A stretch of DNA of 64,000 bases from assembly GCA_947089905.1 (NCBI GenBank), contig CAMUMG010000006.1, forward strand, positions 99,417 through 163,416. The letters run 5' to 3'. Positions within the stretch are counted from its first letter, which is position 1. Each line of letters opens with the position of its first letter. Positions 35,339 to 44,996 of this stretch are shown here, one piece after another. The notes beneath the pieces are model-generated. The model saw nothing but the letters and a program-made list of their open reading frames with translations, did no database searches and had not been told where the DNA came from. A program made the position numbers and the translations under genes. Origin of the DNA: an uncultured Lachnospiraceae bacterium. Lineage in GTDB: Bacteria > Bacillota > Clostridia > Lachnospirales > Lachnospiraceae.

Positions 35339-35366
35339 ATTTTAATAGTAGTAGATAAAATGTCAA
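35339..35366 (-). promoter_or_regulatory. Promoter of the two-component operon
   Basis: Minus strand TTGACA (35361-35366), 16 bp, TAAAAT (35339-35344). Confidence 0.6.
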
Positions 35367-35474
35367 TATAATTATTGATAAAACACATAACAAATAGCAG
35401 AAAATATCTGTTTTTTAGTAGTTTATGAAACAGAGATTCCCTGCTTTATTATTTATCTCTATAAAATTATTATA

Positions 35475-36797
35475 CTATTCCATATTTGGTACAACAATCT
35501 GTTGACCTACATAAATTTTATCTTCATTTATAATTTGATTCATATTTTTAATAAATTCCAATTTGGAAGTTGATCCATAAAGTTTCTTACAGATTCCAAC
35601 TAGAGTATCTCCCTGTTTTACTGTATAAATAAAAACATCCTCTCCAGTCAGTGGCGGAATAGATGTATCTGTAGTTTCTTTCTCTTCTGGTATTTTTGTT
35701 GGACTTGGAGTATTCGTTGGGATAATTTCGGTTGGCTTTGGAGTTTTTGTTGGGCTTGGAGTATTCGTTGGAGTAATTTCGGTTGGACTTGGAGTTATAG
35801 ATAAATTTTCTATCGGATCCTTTTCCTGTAGTCCAGAAGAGGATGTTTCTACAGATAAATTATCACTATTTTCCTTATCTGATTGTAAAACTGTTAAATT
35901 TCCCCCTGAAATATTTTCGTTTCCCTCTCCAAAAATATTTTTATCTTTTTTAGAATCATCTTCCTTTTGGAAAGACTCTGTAATATTATGTATTGTTTCT
36001 TCTAAACCTTTCATCTTTTCTTGATTTCTCACAGCTGTTATTCCAATTACAAGTACTACAAGTGTAAGCATAGAACCAGCTAAATACATGATTCTTCGGA
36101 TTGCCATTGTATTTTCCTTTTTTGTCTTTTTTCGGTTTGCCTCCGAATTAATTTGCTCTTGCCACATAGAAGTATGTGTTCGAAATTCACGTACTGCACG
36201 ATCTTCTACAAAAATTTCTGCTTTTTTAGGTGGTCTATGATCAACCAAATATTCCTGCATTTCCTCATTTTTTTCATAATAAATAAAATATCCCGGTATT
36301 GGTACCATTGTTCCTTCTTCATATTTATAAAATTGTTCTTCTTTTTCTGTAATATCATATAAATAAAGTAGCTTGTCCTTTCCTGCAAAATTATCCAAAT
36401 GAGTATTTTTGAGCATTTCCGCACGATCATCTCTAAAATCATTTCCACATACAAACCATCCCGCAATTTCTGCTTCTGGAAAATACTTTTTAATCATTTC
36501 ATAAACCCCTGTCCAAGTATCTTCTGTAAATACGATTTTATCCGCATCCCAAATCTGTTCTAAACGAATTGCTCCATAAATAAAAACAGAACGTTCTTCC
36601 TGCGTTCTTTGATACTCCCCAACTAATACTGCTGTTGGATTTTCTGAAAGTTCTTCTTCACTCAACTGCTTCATATACGTTTTTACATAATCTTCGACAT
36701 ATATCTTTAAACCATCTTCTATTTTTCCGATCTGGCGAATATTTTTTGGAATTGCGCGTTTCTTGTCCGTTGTTTTATGATTATAGGTCTGTTCCAT
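35475..36797 (-). CDS. Membrane-anchored LysM protein with cytoplasmic MPN/JAB-like domain
   Basis: A 440-residue bitopic protein. Residues about 20-215 form a globular cytoplasmic domain. One membrane segment lies near 232-252 (RIMYLAGSMLTLVVLVIGI). A Pro/Thr/Ser-rich linker (repeats of PTNTPSPTK type) precedes a C-terminal LysM domain (YTVKQGDTLVGICKKLYG to VGQQIVVP), which binds peptidoglycan. The N-terminal part (AVLVGEYQ, then AEIAGWFVCGNDF, then KDKLLYLYD) has the pattern of the MPN/JAB fold, but the zinc ligands HxH are missing; this is my reading and unproven. Monocistronic, divergent from yyaC. Confidence 0.75.
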   Translation of the reverse strand: MEQTYNHKTTDKKRAIPKNIRQIGKIEDGLKIYVEDYVKTYMKQLSEEELSENPTAVLVGEYQRTQEERSVFIYGAIRLEQIWDADKIVFTEDTWTGVYEMIKKYFPEAEIAGWFVCGNDFRDDRAEMLKNTHLDNFAGKDKLLYLYDITEKEEQFYKYEEGTMVPIPGYFIYYEKNEEMQEYLVDHRPPKKAEIFVEDRAVREFRTHTSMWQEQINSEANRKKTKKENTMAIRRIMYLAGSMLTLVVLVIGITAVRNQEKMKGLEETIHNITESFQKEDDSKKDKNIFGEGNENISGGNLTVLQSDKENSDNLSVETSSSGLQEKDPIENLSITPSPTEITPTNTPSPTKTPKPTEIIPTNTPSPTKIPEEKETTDTSIPPLTGEDVFIYTVKQGDTLVGICKKLYGSTSKLEFIKNMNQIINEDKIYVGQQIVVPNME

Positions 36798-36982
36798 GTT
36801 TCTTCCATCCTTTCTTAACTATATTTATTAGAACCAAAATCATATAACTAACATTCAGCCGTATCTTAGCATAAATTTTATATAAATTTTGTCGTTTTTA
36901 TGGACTATTTTCAATTAACTTTACGACATGTGAAGATTATAACTGACGTTTTAAAGCACAAATCTTAATTCAAACCTTATTT

Positions 36983-37020
36983 TCGCCGCAAAAAATTTCG
37001 AACAAAAACAATTTCGGCGA
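36983..37020. repeat. Inverted repeat in the LysM-yyaC divergent gap
   Basis: TCGCCG (36983-36988) and CGGCGA (37015-37020) are GC-rich arms in a very AT-rich 313-bp intergenic region. The repeat could be an operator. I see no good sigma-A, sigma-F or sigma-G promoter elsewhere in the gap, only a weak CATACTT near 37063. Confidence 0.4.
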
Positions 37021-37110
37021 TCTTTTGTAAAACGTTTTTTTGTCTAGTCTTCTAAAAAAAGTCCATACTTTTTGTGGAGATTTTAACCATGCTGGAAAGG
37101 TGGAACGAAA

Positions 37111-37701
37111 TTGAATCAAATGAAAGTAAAGAAAGAAAAGATATACTATTTTAATCCAGAAGAACAACTCGCCTCCTATTATTTTGGGGAAGCCCTTTCT
37201 AAACTTCTGGAAGAAAACTATCGAAGAGGACAAGAACTTGTATTTTTATGTATTGGTTCAGATCGTGCAACTGGCGACTGTCTTGGCCCTATTCTTGGAT
37301 ATAAACTTACTAGACTTCCTTCTAAAGATTATTTTGTCTATGGAACGTTAGAACAACCTGTTCATGCAAAAAATCTTGCAAATACAATACAGGAAATCTA
37401 TCATACCCATATGGATCCATTTATAATTGCTATTGATTCTTCTCTTGGACGTGCTACGCATATTGGATATGCTACTCTTGGAAAAGGTCCTTTAAAACCT
37501 GGCGCAGGTGTAGATAAAGATCTGCCATGCGTTGGCGATCTCTTCATTACGGGAATTGTAAATTTATCAGGAATGTTTGATCATATGTTACTTCAAACAA
37601 CAAGACTTAATGTAGTAATGTCCCTTGCTGACCATATTTATCTTGGAATTCGACAAGGAATTCGAATGTGTATTCGAGGATTTCATTCTATTCATTCGTA
37701 A
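37111..37701 (+). CDS. yyaC: Sporulation protein YyaC (DUF1256, GPR-like fold)
   Basis: YyaC proteins are small spore-formers' proteins related in fold to the germination protease GPR. Of 196 residues, the family core includes FLCIGSDRATGDCLGPILG, VYGTLEQPVHAKNL, IIAIDSSLGRATHIGYATLG and KPGAGVDKDLPCVGD. The start is probably the TTG at 37111, seven bases after AAAGGTGG; the ATG at 37120 is 16 bases away. B. subtilis yyaC is a forespore gene. The residues before about 35 are extra relative to the core and of unknown role. Confidence 0.88.
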   Translation: MNQMKVKKEKIYYFNPEEQLASYYFGEALSKLLEENYRRGQELVFLCIGSDRATGDCLGPILGYKLTRLPSKDYFVYGTLEQPVHAKNLANTIQEIYHTHMDPFIIAIDSSLGRATHIGYATLGKGPLKPGAGVDKDLPCVGDLFITGIVNLSGMFDHMLLQTTRLNVVMSLADHIYLGIRQGIRMCIRGFHSIHS

Positions 37702-37706
37702 AAAAT

Positions 37707-37733
37707 AAAAAGGGGTGTGATAACCCCTTTTTC
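37707..37733. terminator. Bidirectional terminator after yyaC
   Basis: AAAAAGGGG/CCCCTTTTT, loop 8, between the convergent stops of yyaC and the coiled-coil membrane gene. Confidence 0.9.
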
Positions 37734-37735
37734 AT

Positions 37736-38887
37736 CTATTTTTTTGTTTCATCGGATTTTGTTTGTACCAAAAGAGCATTTTCTTCTGTATTTGCTTTAG
37801 CATAGGAAAGTGCCTCTGTAATTGTAGCAGCATTTCCAGCTTCCATACATTCAATCATCTTATCTAAAAGCGGAATTGTCATAGTCTCCTTTCCAACTAA
37901 TGGTTCATATTTTTCAGAAATCTCTAAAGCAAATTGTTTTCCCATATCTTCTGCTTTTTTTTGCTGTTCATATACCTGAGCGTGTCTTTGCCTTAAATCA
38001 TTTAGCTCGTTTTCATATTTTGCCTTAATATCTTTTGCAATCGCATATTTTGTAGCAGATTCAAAAGTCACCATAGCCTTTTTCTTTTCTTCTGCAAAAT
38101 TAGTCAATTCCTCATCAAGTTGCTTTAGTTCTTCATCAAATTTTCCCAATCCATAGGCACTTTCATCCTTATCCTTTTGAATTGCCCTTTTCATGTGATT
38201 TATCTTTTTCTTTGCCGCTAAAGCCATAGAACGCTGTGTCTTTATCTTCTTATATGCCTCTATATGCTTTTCTTTTATTAGTCGATTGATTGCAATATAA
38301 AGACCTCCAAATACTAACACAGTCAAAATATAAGTAATAATGAGCCAGATTACATGTTCAGGAAATACATATCGATATAAAAGAAACGGAATGGCACCTA
38401 AAACCAATACTAAAGTTAAAATAATAAATCCAATATCTTTTAGAGTACTTGGTGAAAATAAAGCATAGTAATATCCATTATTAAAGATACTAGGAATTTT
38501 TTCTGCTTTATGAATTTTTTTAATTTCTTCTAAATACTGCGTTCTTTCCTCTCGAAGTTCTGCTGTTTCTAGCTCTACCCGTTCGGAAACCTTCGCATTT
38601 TTTTCTTTTTCTTTTTTGGATTTTACTTTTTTAATACGTGCTCTGGTGCTGTTTATCTGTTCGTCAAAGGATGCAGAAAGTTCATCTTTGCGTTTTTTTG
38701 TCACTGAAGCAGTTTCATCATTTTGTGCTTTTTCCTTTGCTGCTAATTGTCTTTCTAAATCATCCTCTTCTGCTGCAAGTTTACTGCTTTTTTCTCTGTA
38801 TCCAGTTAGTTCAAGAAGATTTTCCTTCATTGTATAAAGTGTTTCAATTCCGCCAGATAAGATATTGATATTTTCCTTATCTTCCAT
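37736..38887 (-). CDS. Coiled-coil protein with two central membrane segments, unknown function
   Basis: About 383 residues. An N-terminal coiled coil (about 10-130, rich in Glu/Lys) is followed by two hydrophobic segments near 150-172 and 180-200 (IILTLVLVLGAIPFLLYRY; LIITYILTVLVFGGLYIAI), then a second coiled coil to the end. Both coiled-coil arms would be cytoplasmic, a hairpin-in-membrane layout. I do not recognise a family. The ATG at 38887 has GGAGG seven bases upstream; the frame opens at 38926. It lies about 50 bp downstream of recR, possibly in the same operon. Confidence 0.65.
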   Translation of the reverse strand: MEDKENINILSGGIETLYTMKENLLELTGYREKSSKLAAEEDDLERQLAAKEKAQNDETASVTKKRKDELSASFDEQINSTRARIKKVKSKKEKEKNAKVSERVELETAELREERTQYLEEIKKIHKAEKIPSIFNNGYYYALFSPSTLKDIGFIILTLVLVLGAIPFLLYRYVFPEHVIWLIITYILTVLVFGGLYIAINRLIKEKHIEAYKKIKTQRSMALAAKKKINHMKRAIQKDKDESAYGLGKFDEELKQLDEELTNFAEEKKKAMVTFESATKYAIAKDIKAKYENELNDLRQRHAQVYEQQKKAEDMGKQFALEISEKYEPLVGKETMTIPLLDKMIECMEAGNAATITEALSYAKANTEENALLVQTKSDETKK

Positions 38888-38935
38888 CGAACCGCCTCCT
38901 CTATGTGCACCATCAGATGTTTCCACCTTATTTTA

Positions 38936-39532
38936 TCATAAGACTATACGTCCTTCTAATGCACGTAACAATGTAACCTCATCAATATATTCTAAATCTC
39001 CACCAACGGGAACTCCACTTGCAATTCTGGATAATTTAATCCCAGTAGGCTTTACCAATTTACTGATATACATTGCAGTAGCCTCTCCCTCTAAACTTGA
39101 ATTTGTTGCAATAATAACCTCATCTACATCCTCTTGAAGTCGTAACATCAACTCTTTTAGTCTGATATCTGTTGGACCAATACCAAGTGTAGGTGAAATA
39201 GCTCCATGCAGTACATGATATACTCCTTCATATTTTCCTATTTTTTCATATGCTGCAAGATCCCTTGTATTTTCTACTACCATGATCATCTTATGATTTC
39301 GTTTTACATTTGTACAAATCGGACAAATTTCACTATCTGTCCATGTACAACAAACTTTACAATAATGAATATTTTTCTTTGCCTGTACCATACTTTCTGC
39401 AAGATGTTCTACTTGTTCTGTAGGCATACAGATGATATGAAATGCCAGTCGTTGTGCCGTCTTTGCACCAATTCCCGGAAGTCTTCCTAATTGTTCAATT
39501 AGACTGCTGATTTGACTGCTATAATAATCCAC
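38936..39532 (-). CDS. recR: Recombination protein RecR
   Basis: RecR works with RecF and RecO to load RecA at gaps. All 198 residues align with the family: helix-hairpin-helix LPGIGAKTAQRLAFHI at about 17-32, C4 zinc finger CKVCCTWTDSEICPIC at about 57-72, Toprim domain from MVVENTRDLAAYE, and C-terminal TLLRALEGR. It is third in the dnaX-ybaB-recR operon, as in B. subtilis. Confidence 0.98.
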   Translation of the reverse strand: MDYYSSQISSLIEQLGRLPGIGAKTAQRLAFHIICMPTEQVEHLAESMVQAKKNIHYCKVCCTWTDSEICPICTNVKRNHKMIMVVENTRDLAAYEKIGKYEGVYHVLHGAISPTLGIGPTDIRLKELMLRLQEDVDEVIIATNSSLEGEATAMYISKLVKPTGIKLSRIASGVPVGGDLEYIDEVTLLRALEGRIVL

Positions 39533-39588
39533 GTCTTTTTTCCTGCTTTCTCTGAATTTTCTTAATTGTTGCGACAGACGACGTTTTC

Positions 39589-39951
39589 TTAGAACATACC
39601 TCCAAATCCGCCTCCAAGACCATTCAGACCACCTGCTATTGAATTCATTATATCTGAAGACTCTTCTTCCATTTTACGCAAGGCTTCATTCGTTGCTGCT
39701 ACAATTAAATCCTGAAGCATCTCAATGTCATCTGGATCAACCACCTCTTTAGAAAGCTGAATCGATGTCACTTCTTTCTTTCCAGAAACACAAACTGTCA
39801 CAGCACCTCCACCTGCACTTGCTTCCCATACCTTTTCTTCAAGCTCTTTTTGTTTTTCTTCCATTTGTTTTTGCATTTTCTGAGCCTGCTTCATCAAATT
39901 ATTCATATTGCCAGGCATCATACCCCCTGGGAATCCTCCTCTTTTTGCCAT
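39589..39951 (-). CDS. YbaB/EbfC nucleoid-associated protein
   Basis: A 120-residue DNA-binding nucleoid protein (B. subtilis YaaK). Met/Gly-rich N-terminus, helix [19 protein letters not shown], core [20 protein letters not shown] and C-terminal [13 protein letters not shown] followed by a Gly/Phe tail. Between dnaX and recR in the classical order, 32 bp after dnaX. Confidence 0.96.
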   Translation of the reverse strand: MAKRGGFPGGMMPGNMNNLMKQAQKMQKQMEEKQKELEEKVWEASAGGGAVTVCVSGKKEVTSIQLSKEVVDPDDIEMLQDLIVAATNEALRKMEEESSDIMNSIAGGLNGLGGGFGGMF

Positions 39952-39983
39952 TTGATTACCTCCATTCTTTCTTTTCCTATTTT

Positions 39984-41576
39984 TTAATTTTCAAATTCGA
40001 TTGGCACTCCTTTAAATATCTTTTTTAAATCCAAAGTTTCTTCTACTTTCTCCTCTTTAGAAGATTGTAGCTTGGTAACAACTTTCATTTTTTCTCCAGT
40101 AACTGAAAAAATAATATCCTCTATTTCCTTTAGATGCTGTTCTTTATTGACTACCTGTAAATCCATCTCATTATCAAATAATAACACCATCTCATTTTCT
40201 GCTCCCTGTGTACATTTAGCGTTCATTAGAGCGATTTTAATTAGTGGATGCGTTTTTGCTGTAATTTTATTCCATGCCTTTATAACAATATTCCAACCCT
40301 CTGAACCCGTTGTCAAAAACTCGTTTTCATCATAAATATCATCTTTTATAGCAGTTAAGAGTTCTTCCTGTTTTGTAATATTATCATTCTCTTCTAAAGT
40401 TTTTTCTGAAACTGAAATGACACCATATTTTAACTTTTCTTCCAGCTTTTGAACTCTCTCAGTCAAAGAATCATAATCTCGCTCCATCTCTGGTCTACAT
40501 AATTTAATCAAAGCAACTTCTACTAAAACTCTCTTTTGCACCGCAAACTTAATTTGATTAGAAAGATCTGAAAAAATGCGGATATATCGCATTAATGTTT
40601 CTGCATTTGTTGTTTTTGCTTCTTGCTGTAGAAGTTTTTGTTGATCGGTAGAAACCTCTAAAAGATCTGCCATCTCATCTGATGCTTTTAATAATAATAA
40701 GTTCCTGAAATACCATGTAAAATCAATCGTAAACTGATATAAATCTCTACCTGAAGTTATTAACTCTTCTAATAAATTAATACAGCCCGCTACATTTTCC
40801 TGTATAATATCTCGATGAAATCTTGCAAATACCTCTATATCAACCTTTCCCAATACTTCTAATACATTGTCATAGGTAAGTTTTTGTCCTAGATAAAACG
40901 AAATACACTCTTCCAATAAACTTAAAGCATCCCTCATTGCACCATCAGCAGCTCTTGCCACATAACGCAATGCTTTTTCTTCTGCCTCAATTCCCTCTTT
41001 TTCCATCAATTCTTTTAAACACTCTACAATATCCTCAATAGTAATCCGTTTAAAATCATATCTTTGACATCTGGAAAGAATGGTGACTGGAATTTTATGC
41101 ACTTCTGTTGTTGCTAAAATAAAAATCACATAGGAAGGAGGTTCTTCCAATGTTTTTAACAGTGCATTAAATGCACCAGCAGAGAGCATATGCACTTCAT
41201 CAATAATATACACTTTGTACTTTCCCTCAGTAGGAGAATACCTTACCTCTTCAACGATTTCTCGAATATTATCTACACCATTATTGGAAGCAGCATCAAT
41301 CTCTATAACATTCATAGAAGTCTGATTTCCAATTTTCTTACACATAGTACATATTCCACAAGGATTTCCATCCACTGGATGTTCGCAATTCACTGCTTTA
41401 GCAAAAATTTTAGAAACAGTTGTCTTTCCTGTTCCTCTTGTTCCACAAAATAAATAGGCGTGTCCAATTCTTCCCGCTTTGATCTGATTTTTTAGAGTAG
41501 TAACAACTGCAGTCTGTCCCTTTACAGCTTCAAATGTATTTGGTCGGAATTTTCGATAAAGAGCAGTATATGACAT
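39984..41576 (-). CDS. dnaX: DNA polymerase III subunit gamma/tau
   Basis: The clamp-loader ATPase. Walker A is [10 protein letters not shown] near residue 45, then the C4 zinc module ending [11 protein letters not shown], Walker [11 protein letters not shown], and sensor [20 protein letters not shown]. At 530 residues it is a tau-like product with a C-terminal extension (about 360-530) that would contact the polymerase. I looked for but did not find a clear slippery A-run with a downstream hairpin for gamma production. First gene of dnaX-ybaB-recR. Confidence 0.97.
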   Translation of the reverse strand: MSYTALYRKFRPNTFEAVKGQTAVVTTLKNQIKAGRIGHAYLFCGTRGTGKTTVSKIFAKAVNCEHPVDGNPCGICTMCKKIGNQTSMNVIEIDAASNNGVDNIREIVEEVRYSPTEGKYKVYIIDEVHMLSAGAFNALLKTLEEPPSYVIFILATTEVHKIPVTILSRCQRYDFKRITIEDIVECLKELMEKEGIEAEEKALRYVARAADGAMRDALSLLEECISFYLGQKLTYDNVLEVLGKVDIEVFARFHRDIIQENVAGCINLLEELITSGRDLYQFTIDFTWYFRNLLLLKASDEMADLLEVSTDQQKLLQQEAKTTNAETLMRYIRIFSDLSNQIKFAVQKRVLVEVALIKLCRPEMERDYDSLTERVQKLEEKLKYGVISVSEKTLEENDNITKQEELLTAIKDDIYDENEFLTTGSEGWNIVIKAWNKITAKTHPLIKIALMNAKCTQGAENEMVLLFDNEMDLQVVNKEQHLKEIEDIIFSVTGEKMKVVTKLQSSKEEKVEETLDLKKIFKGVPIEFEN

Positions 41577-41661
41577 TTATTACACCTATTCCTTTCTTCA
41601 TCGTTACTCTAACTCCTAAATTTTATAGTATCATACAATTTCGGAAAAAGCAATCAAGGGA

Positions 41662-42639
41662 TTAGGGAAAAGCTTTTTGAAAGTGTTGATAATCTTTGTT
41701 CTTATTCCATTCCCCACCCCAAGTAAATCCTCGTGAAATAAATGCCTTATAACAGACATCGTCTTTTTTAATATAATAAGCACAATCTATATTTCTATCC
41801 GCATACTCTTTTGCTTCTTGTGGTAAAGTTATTATTTTTCCCTTTTCTTCTTTTACTTGTGGATTATATAATGGATTTATGTCCACTGCCAATCCATAGG
41901 CATGATTGGATAGTTGAGTTGTTCCCTCCACTAAGCGAAAATTAAAACAGGATGTATTATTTGCCTCCATAGAAATATCGTCATCTGCTTTATAATTATC
42001 AATTAAAACCATTCGTTCAATTGGATATTTCGCATCAAATAATTCTTTAAAAATATCAATTATATCATCTGCAATTAACTTATTAACCACTAATTCCCCG
42101 ATATAGATCTCATTATCAAATCCATAATGTAGTACCCTGATATATCTCAAATTTTCTAGTGGTACTGTACAATTTTCCCCAAAAGAGTTATTTTCCATTC
42201 TACTATAGACCTCAGGAGAAATTTCCTCTGCCCAAAAACAAGCTGCAAGCGTTGCAGTATTTGCAGTAATGACCTTAACCATAGAAGCAGCTGGTACAGT
42301 TTTAAGACTTTCTACTACAGAATTATCCACTTCCTCTGAAGATTTTGGAGAAACCACAGAATCAAAAATATGAACTCCTTCTAACTCTTCCTGTCTATAT
42401 TCCTCTATTTGAATATTTTTAGAATCTGCCGAAACATATGGAATAATAGATGGTTCAGGAGTTGGACTTGCCAATCTCTCTTTTGGCCACTGTGTAGGAA
42501 TTGAAGACTCTTCTTTAATAATTAATTCCGAAGGTGTACTATAATTATTGTTTGTTTCCTTTGCTGTACATCCACTTAATTGATTGACAGACAAAATACA
42601 AACGAGGAACACATAAATGAGTCTCTTTACTTTTTTCAT
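41662..42639 (-). CDS. M15-family peptidase-like lipoprotein (D-Ala-D-Ala carboxypeptidase type)
   Basis: A 325-residue lipoprotein: signal peptide with lipobox QLSGC (Cys about residue 24) and a Pro/Ser-rich spacer. The C-terminal domain is of the Peptidase_M15_4 type: SNHAYGLAVDINPLYNP carries His and Asp zinc ligands, and the terminal DYQHFQKAF the third ligand. Related enzymes cleave peptidoglycan stem peptides. AAAGGGAGG-like site precedes the ATG. Last gene of the glpK-rhomboid series. Confidence 0.88.
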   Translation of the reverse strand: MKKVKRLIYVFLVCILSVNQLSGCTAKETNNNYSTPSELIIKEESSIPTQWPKERLASPTPEPSIIPYVSADSKNIQIEEYRQEELEGVHIFDSVVSPKSSEEVDNSVVESLKTVPAASMVKVITANTATLAACFWAEEISPEVYSRMENNSFGENCTVPLENLRYIRVLHYGFDNEIYIGELVVNKLIADDIIDIFKELFDAKYPIERMVLIDNYKADDDISMEANNTSCFNFRLVEGTTQLSNHAYGLAVDINPLYNPQVKEEKGKIITLPQEAKEYADRNIDCAYYIKKDDVCYKAFISRGFTWGGEWNKNKDYQHFQKAFP

Positions 42640-42670
42640 TGTTTCCTCCCTTCTGACCTGTCCTTATATC

Positions 42671-42940
42671 TTAATCTTCTTCTATCACTTGAATTTCCAA
42701 ATAATCAAATCCAATCGTTTCAACAAAGTTATCTTGTGTAAATCTAGTTTTATTGTGTCTTTTAAATTCTGATACTGTTGCATCAAACCAAATAGGCTTA
42801 GACAAATCAAACGCATAACAGATTTCATCTAATGCCGCAAATATTTTTTTCGTTCTAGTTAAGGAAAGATCTTCGTTACAGATTTCCATATCCTGAAGAA
42901 GCCGATTTCCCTTTACTAGTTTTCCCCATAAGCGAAACAT
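42671..42940 (-). CDS. Small conserved-looking hypothetical protein
   Basis: An 89-residue soluble protein, no recognised motif (ALDEICYAFDLSKPIWFDAT, then FKRHNKTRFTQDNF). The ATG at 42940 has AGAGG five bases upstream; the frame opens at 42976. It is tightly placed between the flavodoxin-SCP2 gene and the M15 lipoprotein gene. Confidence 0.7.
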   Translation of the reverse strand: MFRLWGKLVKGNRLLQDMEICNEDLSLTRTKKIFAALDEICYAFDLSKPIWFDATVSEFKRHNKTRFTQDNFVETIGFDYLEIQVIEED

Positions 42941-42962
42941 TTTTTCCTCTTTTCTATAAATT

Positions 42963-43970
42963 TTAAGAAAGTACACTAAAACGGAATACTTGATCGAATG
43001 TTCGAACCGTTTTAAAATTTCCTTTTACCTTTAATTCTCCTGACATAAAGGCCCCTTGAAAAGTAGTACGTCCATTGACTAATCGGTTGACTACTGCCTT
43101 TGTTGTTGTCGCTGTAATATCTGCATTTTCTTTTTCGCCATAGTAACATTTTAGATGTTTTCCATCAACTTCAAGCACAATCGACTTTCCTGTGTCCGAC
43201 ATATGTATGACATAAGAAGCCATAAAGTCTGCTGGCTGTGGCTGAAAATTATCTCTGAAATTTTTTATAAACTCAAATTTAGCATCACTACTGTCTGTTC
43301 CCTCCATCATGCCTTTAAATAGCTCTGTTAATTCCTTAATATCCTTCTTTTGTTTTTGAACATAGGCATCATCAGAAACATATTCAGAAAGCTGTTCACT
43401 TTCCTGTGGGGTTAAATCGAGTGGCGCAGTGTATAAAAAGTTTTGTTGCTGTGCATAACTACTGCTTGGCAAAGTCTTTAACCTCTTATTTACAGTACGA
43501 TACAGATTTTCTGCACTTTGTTCAATAATCATTTTATAATCAGAATTTGTTTCAAATTCTACATGATCTGACACATAAGCAGTAAGTCCTTTACAGACAA
43601 TTCCCCCAAGTAATTCCCAAGCCTTTTGTAAAGTCAGTTCTCCCTCTTTTTCTCCAAATGTATTTGCCATTACAATTGGAAGCATATAAATCTTTTTTAT
43701 CCGCTCTTTATCTGCATAAAGCCAACAGGCATCTAAAAACTGCTGCATAAATCCACCAATGCCAAGCCATTCGATATGCACCGCTAAAATAACACCATCT
43801 GCTTCCTTTAATGTATTTGGTAACATAGTAATCCCATTTTTTTGTTCATAAAGATTATATCTTGTCACATCCACATGTAATTCTTCTAAAACTTCTGTAA
43901 ATTTATTCAGTACATATAAGGTGGGATCCTCCAACAAACCCCTTCCGCCATAATAGATATTGATCTTCAT
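42963..43970 (-). CDS. Flavodoxin-like/SCP2 sterol-carrier-like fusion protein
   Basis: A 335-residue cytoplasmic protein. Residues 1 to about 170 have a flavodoxin/NADPH-dependent FMN-reductase layout: INIYYGGRGLLEDP at the phosphate-binding position, ADGVILAVHIEWLGIGGFMQQFLD, and IYMLPIVMANTFG. After a helical linker, residues about 235-335 resemble the SCP2 lipid-carrier fold (SIVLEVDGKHLKCYYGEKEN, ADITATTTKAVVNRLVNG, GELKVKGNFKTVRTF). The ATG overlaps the rhomboid stop (ATGA), so translation is coupled. Function unknown; a flavin-linked step on a hydrophobic substrate is a guess. Confidence 0.75.
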   Translation of the reverse strand: MKINIYYGGRGLLEDPTLYVLNKFTEVLEELHVDVTRYNLYEQKNGITMLPNTLKEADGVILAVHIEWLGIGGFMQQFLDACWLYADKERIKKIYMLPIVMANTFGEKEGELTLQKAWELLGGIVCKGLTAYVSDHVEFETNSDYKMIIEQSAENLYRTVNKRLKTLPSSSYAQQQNFLYTAPLDLTPQESEQLSEYVSDDAYVQKQKKDIKELTELFKGMMEGTDSSDAKFEFIKNFRDNFQPQPADFMASYVIHMSDTGKSIVLEVDGKHLKCYYGEKENADITATTTKAVVNRLVNGRTTFQGAFMSGELKVKGNFKTVRTFDQVFRFSVLS

Positions 43971-44983
43971 AAACTTTTTTCCTCCTGCTTATATACAACC
44001 CTTGTTTTTCGGTACAAAATTGCGGTTAGAAAGATTCCAGCTAAAAGCCCGCCAATATGTGCTGCATTATCAACTCCCTGACTGGTAAACCCTCCATAAA
44101 GACTAAAAAATACAAATAAAATCATTTGTCCCTTACTTAAATCTTCCAGATGTCCCTTATTAATAATAATAAGATACGCAACCGCACCACACACTCCAAA
44201 AATTGCTCCAGAAGCTCCTACACACATTGGTGTAGTTTCTTGATACATATGATACCCCATAGATACTATTCCTGCAAGAACTCCTGAACATAAATAAATG
44301 ATTAAATATTTCCATTTTCCAACGGCTCTTTCTAAATTATCTCCAATAAATAATAAGACTATCATATTATTTAAAATATGATCTTTTCCACTGTGTAGAA
44401 ACATATATGTAAATAGTCTATAATACTCTCCCTCTTCTTTTACAAGTGGCCAAAATAATGCTCCATAATCGAGAAGGCTTTTCTCTTCTTTATAAAGGAA
44501 ATGATTTATAATCAAAAAGATAATTACATTTATAATAACTATAAGAGTATTTATTAAACTAAAAGATTTGGATTTCATTTTAGAACTCTCCGTTAAAAAA
44601 TCTCCTAAAGCAGTACGAAATTCAGAAAATCTCTCACTTTGATTTTCAAAAAGTACAAGTGCTTTAGAAGAAGAATTTATTATCCATACACAATCATAAA
44701 GGGCGGCACACTCTTTCATCTGTTGCGATTCGTTTCCATATAATAGACAAAGAAGTTCTGTTTGAAAAATCTCTGTTTCTCTATATCTCTCCTCTATCTG
44801 ATTTCGAACTGATAGAAACTGTTGCACTGTAAAATTGCTCTGATCAAAATCAAATAAAAGAACAGTAAAAATGTTTCCATCTCTTTGTAAACGCTGTTGA
44901 AACAAATAAATATGTTCTATATTCAATCTAATACTAGAAAATCCTATCTCAATTAAATAATTACTTAACTTTTCAAGCAACAT
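43967..44983 (-). CDS. Rhomboid-family intramembrane serine protease
   Basis: A 338-residue membrane protein. The catalytic core (about 150-330) has six predicted segments with Ser in GASGAIFGVCGA and His in AAHIGGLLAG, plus the loop-1 region LFTYMFLHSGKDHILNNM. The first 135 residues are a soluble domain without recognised motif, ending in a helix before the first membrane segment. GGTGG-type site precedes the ATG. It starts 13 bp after glpK and overlaps the next gene by 4 bp. Confidence 0.92.
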   Translation of the reverse strand: MLLEKLSNYLIEIGFSSIRLNIEHIYLFQQRLQRDGNIFTVLLFDFDQSNFTVQQFLSVRNQIEERYRETEIFQTELLCLLYGNESQQMKECAALYDCVWIINSSSKALVLFENQSERFSEFRTALGDFLTESSKMKSKSFSLINTLIVIINVIIFLIINHFLYKEEKSLLDYGALFWPLVKEEGEYYRLFTYMFLHSGKDHILNNMIVLLFIGDNLERAVGKWKYLIIYLCSGVLAGIVSMGYHMYQETTPMCVGASGAIFGVCGAVAYLIIINKGHLEDLSKGQMILFVFFSLYGGFTSQGVDNAAHIGGLLAGIFLTAILYRKTRVVYKQEEKSL

Positions 44984-44996
44984 CCAACCACCGCCT

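Noticed and set aside
39984..41576. Programmed frameshift in dnaX
   Set aside because: I found no convincing slippery A-run with ribosome-binding-like stimulator and hairpin at the expected place.
41577..41661. Signal recognition particle RNA beside dnaX, as in Bacillus
   Set aside because: The gap is only 85 bp and lacks the conserved GGAA tetraloop domain.
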